Assembly: GCF_034808145.1 (NCBI RefSeq)
Contig: NZ_JAXHGM010000008.1
Span: 62,001 to 126,000, forward strand
DNA from: Halorubellus sp034808145
GTDB taxonomy: Archaea; Halobacteriota; Halobacteria; Halobacteriales; Natrialbaceae
Length of the DNA stretch: 64,000 nucleotides
Direction: 5' to 3'
Shown: in pieces, positions 7,980-15,574 of the stretch
Layout: the number at the start of each line of letters is the position of its first letter
How positions within the stretch are numbered: position 1 is the stretch's first letter
The notes under the pieces: model-generated
Database searches by the model: none
The model's input: the letters and a program-made list of their open reading frames with translations, nothing else
What the model was told of the DNA's origin: nothing
Translations under genes and position numbers: made by a program

Positions 7980-8105
7980 CTGCTCATGGCCTATGCTCGA
8001 TTCGCAGTCGGCACTCAGTACTAGTATCCCGTGATTTCGGCGTTTCGCGATTCCGCAAGGGTTCGCTTGATTGCCGCTCGATCTCACCCAATCGGAGACA
8101 GGATA

Positions 8106-9134
8106 TTACTGCATCGGCGACGCAGCTTCCGAACCGACGAGTGAGTACTCCCGGTCCCGGCTCGTGCCTTCCGCATCGACGAGGTTGTACTGGACCATCT
8201 TGGAGAGATACGTCCGCACTGTCCGTTTTGTCCGAGGATCGTCGACCTTCTCGGTATAGTGGTCGTGAATCTCGCTCGGCCCGAGTGGCTCGTGATCGCG
8301 AACAATGTTGTAAACGACGCGCTGGTGTGGCGTGAGTGAATCGATGCTCTTCTGCTTAATCTGGGCCCGGGCATCCTCGGCGGCGTCCAGGAGGATGTCG
8401 TTGGTGATCCGCTCCTGGTTCTCGCGGTCAGCCTTGCCGGCGGCTGTTCGAAGGATGCCGATAGCGAGGCGGGCGTCGCCGGCGGCTGCATCGGCGATCC
8501 GGTAGAGCTGGTCGTCGGTGATGACGTTCTCGTCGAGCCCCCACTTCGCCCGCGCACTCAGGATATCGTACAGCTGCTCGTCGTGGTACTTGTCCATCCG
8601 GACGTGTTCGCTGGAGCGCAGCCGGCTCACGAGGCGGTCGTCGACGCGGCTGAACAGCTCCTCTTCCTTGTTCGCGATGCAGATGATCGCGAACTGCGGG
8701 AGGCTGTGGAGGTCGTAGATGACGCTGGGATCTTCGAGCTGATCGACCTCGTCGAGGATGACGACTGTACGGGGGCCATCGTGCTGCTGGAGGCGGTCGA
8801 CGAGTTCGTCGTGCGGTGTCGACTGCCGGTGGATGTCGATGGTCGCGCCGAGGTCGTCGAGGATCTGGTAGAGCGTCCGAAATCGGGTGTAGTTACGCCA
8901 GCAGTTGACGTAGGTGGCCTCGACGTCGAGGACCTCTTCTCGAAGTCGTTCCGTGACGAACTTCGAGATGCACGTCTTCCCGGTTCCGCTGGGTCCGGTG
9001 ACGATAGCGGTGTCGGCGGGTTCTCCGTTCGTGATGGGCTCGAGAACGCTGGAGAGGTGGTTGACTTCGGCGTCGCGATGCTCAACTTCCCGAGGGACGA
9101 ACCCGGCGCGGAGAACGCGAGCATCGCGGATCAT
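8106..9134 (-). CDS. Second Orc1/Cdc6-family AAA+ protein
   Basis: 342 residues with Walker A GPSGTGKT (47-54), Walker B VVILDEVDQL, the arginine-finger/sensor segment (IANKEEELFSRVDDRLVSRL) and a C-terminal winged helix (SLTPHQRVVYNIV). It is shorter than the Orc protein at 6212-7480 and clearly of another subfamily. Haloarchaeal replicons often carry extra Orc genes; this one has no exact copies of the CACTCCACTATTGCC box immediately upstream (9135-9293). It may help the same origin or act as a regulator. Confidence 0.88.
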   Translation of the reverse strand: MIRDARVLRAGFVPREVEHRDAEVNHLSSVLEPITNGEPADTAIVTGPSGTGKTCISKFVTERLREEVLDVEATYVNCWRNYTRFRTLYQILDDLGATIDIHRQSTPHDELVDRLQQHDGPRTVVILDEVDQLEDPSVIYDLHSLPQFAIICIANKEEELFSRVDDRLVSRLRSSEHVRMDKYHDEQLYDILSARAKWGLDENVITDDQLYRIADAAAGDARLAIGILRTAAGKADRENQERITNDILLDAAEDARAQIKQKSIDSLTPHQRVVYNIVRDHEPLGPSEIHDHYTEKVDDPRTKRTVRTYLSKMVQYNLVDAEGTSRDREYSLVGSEAASPMQ

Positions 9135-9293
9135 CGTTGCTTGATAGACTGGTTTTCTGGCTAGTACTAAAAACGTGACCGGGTTGCTTCCGGAAACACC
9201 CCATTTAGCCCCCTCGAACCTAACTAAATCCTCGCGCAGTAACGTGATTCCTGTTCGTGGAAACTCAAGGTTTCCGGGATTTCCGGAATCAGG

Positions 9294-9653
9294 TCACGGG
9301 CGGGAACTCGTGACACCAGGATTTTGCCAGTCGTCGGCTTCGTGTTCATTCCAGGGGATGAGGTATACTCCGTTGTCAGCGCGACTTTGACAGTCCAGCT
9401 CATCCATCAAGTTATTCCACCGTTCTTCGATCGTATTGCCGGACTGCTCGAGGAGTGACTTATCGAGTTCGTCGATCAGCTGCTCTTGGAGTTTCTGGTG
9501 TCGTTCGCTTCCGTACTCGCCAAAGACACCCTCATATCCTTCCCCTCGGAGTAGTCGAACGAGTGTCGTGATACGGAGGGATCGGTCCTCGCTTATGTCA
9601 AATTCCTCTTCTAGTCGCATACACATCCTGCCAGCCCAATCAGATGCACCCAT
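9294..9653 (-). CDS. Hypothetical acidic helical protein
   Basis: 119 residues (MGASDWAGRMCMRLEEEFDI at the start), mostly predicted helical, with no motif I recognise. It is co-oriented with the Orc gene downstream and the hypothetical gene upstream. The 160 nt between it and the Orc gene hold nothing I can identify. Confidence 0.45.
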   Translation of the reverse strand: MGASDWAGRMCMRLEEEFDISEDRSLRITTLVRLLRGEGYEGVFGEYGSERHQKLQEQLIDELDKSLLEQSGNTIEERWNNLMDELDCQSRADNGVYLIPWNEHEADDWQNPGVTSSRP

Positions 9654-9700
9654 ACTCCCCCCCTCTTGTCGTCAGTATAATAGATGTTCGTGGGCCCAGA

Positions 9701-10156
9701 CTAGAAGCAGTCAGGACATTCCCATACGTACCCCCGACTTTTGCGCCGGTCGCTTTTTGGCATTTGAAGAGACTCACAGAGGCCGCAGGTCTTGAATTCG
9801 GATTCGGGAATTAGTTCTATGAGCTTCTTCTTCCAGATCCGAATTTCAGCCTTCTTGATGTTGTTTCGTTCGTTCTCTACCTTGGAACTGTTCCTGTTGA
9901 ATTCCCACTCTCGATTTTCGTTACGGCGCCATTCAGCCAATATTCGGAGAACCTCGTCTTGTTCGTCCACGCCATCAAGATCCTCTTGGCAGTCCTCCAC
10001 GACATCTCGCCGAATTTTCGGTTCCACCTTGTCCCAGACCGCGGGGTTGCTTCCATCTCCTTCGTGCCGCTCTTCCTGGCGTTTTTGCTCGTCTTCCAGC
10101 TCCTCGATTCTGGCATCAAGAGACTCTCGTATCGGGGCGAGATCGGGTATACTCAT
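9701..10156 (-). CDS. Hypothetical protein: coiled coil plus zinc ribbon
   Basis: About 151 residues from the ATG at 10156 (a start 27 nt upstream is possible). Residues 8-30 are a charged coiled coil (LDARIEELEDEQKRQEERHE). A second charged helical stretch follows, and the C-terminus has CGLC and a terminal CPDC, consistent with a four-cysteine zinc site. Function unknown. Confidence 0.5.
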   Translation of the reverse strand: MSIPDLAPIRESLDARIEELEDEQKRQEERHEGDGSNPAVWDKVEPKIRRDVVEDCQEDLDGVDEQDEVLRILAEWRRNENREWEFNRNSSKVENERNNIKKAEIRIWKKKLIELIPESEFKTCGLCESLQMPKSDRRKSRGYVWECPDCF

Positions 10157-10288
10157 ACGAAGATACCACGACTGGAACGTCATAATATTCTGGTGCTGTA
10201 CCGCTTCTGTCTGGTTTAAACAGGTGTTGCGAATCGCCTGATTCTATCGTGTTCAGCTCTCACGATCAGCGATCAGCCCGAATCGACA

Positions 10289-11263
10289 CTATTCTCTGGG
10301 GATCAGGTGTCGTTTGACTTCTCTAGAACAATGATTGCAGAGTGCCGCTGGCATCGGGAGCGTATCTGGGGAGAATTCCCGGCTGTCGCCTGAACGGGCT
10401 TCATGACCACAGACGGTCGTCCCAGTTTCATTCTGTACGAGGTGGTACTTCGCCTTCCCCGATTGGCGGAGCGAGAATGCAGATTCGTCTTCTGTGGGAT
10501 AATCGTCGTCTACAATATCTTCGACCGTTGCCGAGGAGATCCAGTATCTGCTGAGATCCGTCCACCAGGTGTTCGAGCATCGAATTTGCTGGCGGAAGAG
10601 CTGCCGGTAATCAACCGTGAACCGTTGCGAATCCTGCTGAATGAGGTCATCGGTGTGGAACTCAAGTGTCCGTGGGGATCGCTCTTCTCTGTTTGATTCA
10701 GGCTCTAACTCGATGGTCCACTCCGTTTTGACGTACGCTCCACCGGTGTATTCGACAGTGTCTGCGCTTACAGACTTGGTACGGTCACGAAGCCAACGAA
10801 CGGTCGGTGGACGGAGCTTCTCAGTAAGTTGCTCTGAGAAGATGTCGTGTAGCAGTTCATCCGTGACGAGTGCGTCTTGGAGGGCGGTTCCGAGCTCTCG
10901 AGGTGCCGTCTGGTTCGTATAGTTCTCTGCCTGTGCGATGAGTGTCTCTCGAGCTTCGGCAATCCCATCGACGGTCAACCAGAATCCGTACGGTTCGTGA
11001 CCATCGGTGAGCACTTCGCCATCGGTGAGCCGAACCAGCATCGGCCGGATATGGTCAGGTGCCGGAAACAGATGTAACTGGTATTGGTCGGTGACCGGGA
11101 CTACTGGATAGGGGAACTCCTCTCTAGAGGGTACTCCCCCCTCATTACGGGGTATGGAGAAGCCTCCCAGGTCTGCTACCGGGACGTGCTTTGGCATACA
11201 CTCCGGGATACGATTCCAGTACGTCCCATATCGGTGGTCGCGAGGACCGCGATTAATTTGCAT
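10289..11263 (-). CDS. Hypothetical protein with C-terminal Cys/His zinc site
   Basis: 324 residues, no recognised family. The middle contains WLRDRTKSVSADTVEYTGGA and WWTDLSRYWISSATVEDIVDD; the C-terminus has VCGHE and, 25 residues later, CNHC, a likely zinc-binding pair. It is transcribed away from the defence cassette at 11.4 kb and is separated from it by a ~130-nt divergent promoter region. Confidence 0.5.
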   Translation of the reverse strand: MQINRGPRDHRYGTYWNRIPECMPKHVPVADLGGFSIPRNEGGVPSREEFPYPVVPVTDQYQLHLFPAPDHIRPMLVRLTDGEVLTDGHEPYGFWLTVDGIAEARETLIAQAENYTNQTAPRELGTALQDALVTDELLHDIFSEQLTEKLRPPTVRWLRDRTKSVSADTVEYTGGAYVKTEWTIELEPESNREERSPRTLEFHTDDLIQQDSQRFTVDYRQLFRQQIRCSNTWWTDLSRYWISSATVEDIVDDDYPTEDESAFSLRQSGKAKYHLVQNETGTTVCGHEARSGDSREFSPDTLPMPAALCNHCSREVKRHLIPRE

Positions 11264-11371
11264 TGTGAGTAGACCGATTACCCCCAGTCACTTAGTATTC
11301 AGGGGGTAGTGGGGGGAGGGACTATAGAAGAACTACCATACTACAAATCGGGAACTTAGACTAAGTAAAGG

Positions 11372-11378
11372 TTATAAC
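11372..11378 (+). promoter_or_regulatory. TATA-like promoter of the DUF499/DUF1156 operon
   Basis: TTATAAC lies about 30 nt upstream of ATG 11407, the spacing of a leaderless haloarchaeal transcript. This favours ATG 11407 over GTG 11395 as the first start of the operon. Confidence 0.45.
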
Positions 11379-11406
11379 ATTCCCGCTAGGTGATGTGACT
11401 ATCCAG

Positions 11407-11634
11407 ATGACTCAGAAGACAATTGGACAGAACACCGGCCAATCGGGCCGGGTGAATCTGTCGGGACCCGAACTCGACCAATTCGATGCGGAGGTTGGGG
11501 ACGCTATCAAGGTCGATGTCGCGGAGTCGAAGGGGATCGCCAAGGCGATCATCGAGAACAGCACGGAGTGTGAATTCGTAATCGTATCCAAACCAGAAGC
11601 TGATTCCTCACCCACGGAGGAAATCGATGAGTAG
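11407..11634 (+). CDS. Small AbrB/SpoVT-like protein leading the defence operon
   Basis: 75 residues. The core (GRVNLSGPELDQFDAEVGDA, then IKVDVAESK and EFVIVSKPE) has the short-strand, GD-turn rhythm of AbrB-like swapped-hairpin DNA-binding proteins, usually antitoxins or transition regulators. Its end overlaps the start of the DUF499 gene by 8 nt, so it is translated with the defence operon and could be its autoregulator. The fold assignment is inferred from pattern only. Confidence 0.5.
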   Translation: MTQKTIGQNTGQSGRVNLSGPELDQFDAEVGDAIKVDVAESKGIAKAIIENSTECEFVIVSKPEADSSPTEEIDE

Positions 11635-14600
11635 TGAGTACCCTTCTCTCTTCGAAAGCTGTCAGCCACGAGACGACGTCTTAGACGGCTCGCTCCAGGA
11701 GGAACAGTTCGCTGCGAAACTCTCGACTGTCGTCCACAACCCTGAGAAGGCAGCACCAGTCTATCGAGACCCCGACTCGTTCTACGATATGACCTATCCC
11801 ACGGAGGGTCTCCGCACGCTGCTCTCCAATCTCACGGGGCGTTTCTTGGCGACCACAAAGTACGACCCCGGCTCGTATACTTCGAGCATTCTCTGTCTCG
11901 ACACACGGTTCGGTGGTGGGAAAACGCACGACCTCATCGCCTCTTACCATCTTGCTGAGAACCCCGTAGATATTGACGACCTCTCACACTACCTGCTGGA
12001 CGGCGACGAGGAGCTTGCGGCCGACTATCAAGATGCGGTGGCAGAGGGCCTCGATATTGCGACGGGGGTCTTCATCGGAACGAAGGCTGATAGCAAGGAT
12101 GCCCGCCATGCCGACGACGATCCGGATGCTCCGAATACCCGGACGATGTGGGGTGAACTCGCGTACCAGCTCTATGGGCTCGATGGCTACGAGTACCTCA
12201 AGGACTACGACCAAGACCGGGACGCCCCCGGTGAGGGGACCCTCTCGAAACTCTTCGCTCAGCACGACCAGCCGGCCCTCATTCTGATCGACGAAATCGC
12301 CGACTACATGAACAAAGCCGCGGGCACGCCTGTCGGCGACAAGACGCTCGCCGATCAGACGCTTTCGTTCGTGATGGCGCTCCTCGAAGCGGCTGCCGAA
12401 TCGGAGCACGTCACGGTCGTCTACTCTATCGCGGATACGGCCTTTGGTGAGCAGGCTGACCGGGTTCGTGATGGCGTCCGTGACCATATCGAGGAGGTCA
12501 ACGAGATCGGCCGGCGGCAGCACAAGACGGTCACACCGACCGACGAAAACGAGATTGGACAGGTCCTCCAGCACCGACTCTTCTCGGAAGTTCCAGAAAA
12601 CGCCGCGAGCGAAGCCGCAGACTCATACTTCCAATTCTATGACCAGGAAGACCGGCAGTATCCACAGGAAGCCACCGACGCTGGCTACGTGGATGTCCTC
12701 GCTCGCGAATACCCCTTCCATCCCTCCTTAATCGACGCTCTCACGGACAAGATCGATACGATCCCTCGATTCCAGCGCACGCGAGATGCCCTCCGCTTAC
12801 TTGCTCGAGCCGTCTACTACCTCTGGAATCACCAGCCCGACAGTTACGACCGCCACTGGATTCGGATATACGACCTCACAGTCGCCGACGACGATCCTGG
12901 CGGTGGGATTCAGACGATCCTTCGTGAGCGCCTATTCGACTTCGTCGATCTCGGTCCCGCAGTGACCGCCGACATCTACGACGACGATGGTACCGCGCAC
13001 GCCCAGCTTGAGGACCGAAAATGGACCGAAAACGGTCTCCCGCCTCTCGGTACCCATCTGACGACGACAGTTCTCTGGCACAGCCTCGCATACGGAGAAC
13101 AGGCTGCAGGCCTAACTCACGCCGATTTGAACCTCGCCATCGGTCATCCCGATTTGAACTTCGACGACTACGATGCCGCTCTATCCGCACTCCGGGGCGA
13201 CGATATGGACGTCGCGTGTTACTTCCTCTACGAGGAAGAGCGCCTCCGATTCAAGCAAGAACCAAATCTGATCCGGATCATCGACCAGCGGATCGAGTCT
13301 ACCCCCGAAGCAAGCGCTCATTCGCGTTTCCAGAACCGTCTCACCTCGAAGGAAATCGGCGATGGTGGCTTCCAGCCGGTGGAGTTCCCTGAATCGCCGG
13401 CGGACTTACCGGATACCCCGGATACGCCGAAGCTCGCGGTGATGCATCCGGACACCGCTGCTGTCGAAGACGGCGGCGATACGCCGCCAAATCGTGTGAC
13501 TCAGCTCTACGAGCAGCAAGCCGCAAAACACGAGGGAGAGACTGAGACGCGAATCTACAAGAACTACGCTCTGTTTCTCGCCCCTGACGCTGATCGAATG
13601 GATGCTGCAATCGACGAGGCTCGGCGTCTCGAGGCTATAGAAGCCCTGCTTGATAGCCCTGAACAGAAAGCCGACCTCTCCTCGGAACAAATCGAGGAGC
13701 TTCGAGAACGGAGCGACGAGGCACAGCTGATGCTCGGAGAGCTCGTTCGGAACGTCTACCGGCACCTCTACTACCCCGACCGGGACGGGCTCACCCACAT
13801 CACCATCGGTGCGACCGAATCCAACGGCGGGACGACACTGGTCGACGCTGTCCAGACAACACTCGAGGATAAGATCGTGAAACGCGACGCCGGCGCTCGT
13901 GGGTCCGCTCACGTCCAACAGAAACTCTGGCAGCAGACCCAGGACGCTATGTCCACCGAAGCGCTGGTCAACCAATACGCGAAGAAGCCGGGGCTGGACT
14001 ACCTCTTCAGCACAAAACCGATTCGAGAGACTGTCTCCTCCCTCGTTAGTGACCACGGGTACGCATACTGGGATGGCGAGTCTGGGACAGCGTACTGGGT
14101 CGGGACAACGGAGCTTGAAACGTGGCCGCATCCGGAACCGTTCGCGAAATCTCCCGATGTCGAGACCTCGATTCGGGACAGCGATGTCCAAATCGGGAGT
14201 GCCTTCGTCGTTTATCGAGATATCGACGCGCTCGTCGACGACCACCTCGACGAAATCGACCGGCCAGAACAGACGGTTGCTACCTGTGCCGAGTGTGGGG
14301 CGGAGGTTGAAAACCCAGAAGGAAGCGAACCCTACTACTGTGAGGAACACCAGTCCGATACGACCTGTAGCTCCTGCGGAAAAGAGGTCGCTAGCGAGCA
14401 GCTGCTGGACGCACGCGGACGCTGCGAGGAATGCCAGCCAGACGAATCCTGGGAGGCGAGCAAGAAGATGATGTCCGCTTCGCGGGCGTTCTCAGAGGTT
14501 CGTCGCGATGCGGAATCGAAGGCCGGAACTGACCGGACGCCGCTGCTTGAAGAGGTGACCATCCAGGTCGGTGGGGACGAACCTTTCCAAGCGGCCAAGT

Positions 14601-14926
14601 TCATCAGTCAGCGCCCCGGATTCAAAGCCCGCGAAGACTCGGTGACGGTTCGAATGCAGTACGAAACCCGGACTGACGACGGGACGTACAGCGCGGAATT
14701 CACGGGGTCACCGAGCCGATTCCGGGACGTGATCGACCAGCCCGGCTCGTTCGGCGATGATCGAGAGACCATCCAGTTCCGCTTCCAGTTTGACGAGCCC
14801 GAACCGATCACAAACGAGGCCGACGACCTCCTCGCTGCCCTCGATAATGACCTCGATTCGGGCAACATCGACGTCCGGGTCGAAGGGCGTGGCCCGATTC
14901 AGGCGAGCTCGGAGGTGACGGTCTGA
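11627..14926 (+). CDS. DUF499 family P-loop ATPase (BrxC/PglY-like) of defence cassette
   Basis: 1099 residues. Walker A is GGGKT (96-100, in RFGGGKTHDLIASYHLA) and Walker B is LILIDEIAD (Asp222), the hallmark of DUF499 ATPases found in BREX-like and related anti-phage islands. A cysteine-rich stretch around residues 885-945 (CAEC, then CEEH, CSSCGK and CEECQP) probably binds zinc. The C-terminal ~150 residues look like a beta-rich domain. It overlaps its neighbours on both sides (8 nt upstream, 1 nt downstream), consistent with a stoichiometric complex with the DUF1156 methyltransferase and helicase. Biochemical role unknown. Confidence 0.85.
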   Translation: MSSEYPSLFESCQPRDDVLDGSLQEEQFAAKLSTVVHNPEKAAPVYRDPDSFYDMTYPTEGLRTLLSNLTGRFLATTKYDPGSYTSSILCLDTRFGGGKTHDLIASYHLAENPVDIDDLSHYLLDGDEELAADYQDAVAEGLDIATGVFIGTKADSKDARHADDDPDAPNTRTMWGELAYQLYGLDGYEYLKDYDQDRDAPGEGTLSKLFAQHDQPALILIDEIADYMNKAAGTPVGDKTLADQTLSFVMALLEAAAESEHVTVVYSIADTAFGEQADRVRDGVRDHIEEVNEIGRRQHKTVTPTDENEIGQVLQHRLFSEVPENAASEAADSYFQFYDQEDRQYPQEATDAGYVDVLAREYPFHPSLIDALTDKIDTIPRFQRTRDALRLLARAVYYLWNHQPDSYDRHWIRIYDLTVADDDPGGGIQTILRERLFDFVDLGPAVTADIYDDDGTAHAQLEDRKWTENGLPPLGTHLTTTVLWHSLAYGEQAAGLTHADLNLAIGHPDLNFDDYDAALSALRGDDMDVACYFLYEEERLRFKQEPNLIRIIDQRIESTPEASAHSRFQNRLTSKEIGDGGFQPVEFPESPADLPDTPDTPKLAVMHPDTAAVEDGGDTPPNRVTQLYEQQAAKHEGETETRIYKNYALFLAPDADRMDAAIDEARRLEAIEALLDSPEQKADLSSEQIEELRERSDEAQLMLGELVRNVYRHLYYPDRDGLTHITIGATESNGGTTLVDAVQTTLEDKIVKRDAGARGSAHVQQKLWQQTQDAMSTEALVNQYAKKPGLDYLFSTKPIRETVSSLVSDHGYAYWDGESGTAYWVGTTELETWPHPEPFAKSPDVETSIRDSDVQIGSAFVVYRDIDALVDDHLDEIDRPEQTVATCAECGAEVENPEGSEPYYCEEHQSDTTCSSCGKEVASEQLLDARGRCEECQPDESWEASKKMMSASRAFSEVRRDAESKAGTDRTPLLEEVTIQVGGDEPFQAAKFISQRPGFKAREDSVTVRMQYETRTDDGTYSAEFTGSPSRFRDVIDQPGSFGDDRETIQFRFQFDEPEPITNEADDLLAALDNDLDSGNIDVRVEGRGPIQASSEVTV

Positions 14927-15567
14927 TGGCGAGTCGCGGTTCGGAATTTGAGACCTCACCCGCCGAGGGGACAGAGGAGGATCGGCTGGTTCGCTACGGG
15001 ACGAGTATGTTCGGTGGCCGCCCGACGTTCACACTCGTCCGACGAGAGACAGACGGCGGCGGAGAGTGGACGCTGCATGAACTACTCCCTCGCGAACAGG
15101 CTGAAGCCCGCCGTGATCGCCTGGAGCGGGATGGTCGTTCGCTGAGTATCACACCAGCCGAGGATCTCGTCTCGGACATTGCTGGGGACGACCTCCTATC
15201 CAAGCTCGATGGTTGGACGTGGGATGAGTGGGCCGGCGCAAAGGTCGCACGGCTTGACCCGACCCGCGTCCGTGCGCTCCAGGACGTCGTCAGGGAAGCG
15301 ATCGAGGGCACGCCAGGAGATTCCTCAGAAGTTCTCACTGGCGGGGCTGGGTTCGTGTTCCTACCCGAGACGGCTGGTGTCCGGCTTGCTGTTGCTTTCC
15401 GTGGTGTGAAGCCGCTCCAACGAATCGACCGGATGCGGTCGCTGGCTCGCGGCGTTGCACGGATGAGCGATGAGGAGTGTTACTACTGGTACGCAAAGTG
15501 TCGGTCTCCGTCGAGTCCGAACGGTGAAAAGGCCCTTCGAGTGTTGCTGACGGACCATATTGAGTGA
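14926..15567 (+). CDS. Small partner protein of the DUF499/DUF1156 cassette (DUF7680-like)
   Basis: 213 residues; the ATG overlaps the DUF499 stop. The most conserved-looking region is the C-terminal half (GVRLAVAFRGVKPLQRIDRM, ARGVARMSDEECYYWYAKC, SSPNGEKALRVLL). I associate this with the DUF7680-type proteins found only beside DUF499 and DUF1156 genes; the label is from memory. No catalytic motif is visible, so it may be a structural or specificity subunit. Confidence 0.65.
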   Translation: MASRGSEFETSPAEGTEEDRLVRYGTSMFGGRPTFTLVRRETDGGGEWTLHELLPREQAEARRDRLERDGRSLSITPAEDLVSDIAGDDLLSKLDGWTWDEWAGAKVARLDPTRVRALQDVVREAIEGTPGDSSEVLTGGAGFVFLPETAGVRLAVAFRGVKPLQRIDRMRSLARGVARMSDEECYYWYAKCRSPSSPNGEKALRVLLTDHIE

Positions 15568-15574
15568 TTTAACG

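Larger units (their letters stand above)
7481..8105. other. Predicted replication origin
   Basis: This intergenic region upstream of the Orc gene holds two 20-bp boxes in inverted orientation (7578-7597 and 7776-7795) flanking a relatively AT-rich stretch (about 7635-7740), plus a perfect hairpin at 7614-7634 and further ACTGGCA copies at 7823-7850. Inverted origin boxes around an unwinding element next to an orc gene is the standard haloarchaeal origin plan. No protein-coding gene is visible except an aborted 12-codon frame (MAYARFAVGTQY) after the inverted repeat at 7940-7979. Confidence 0.75.
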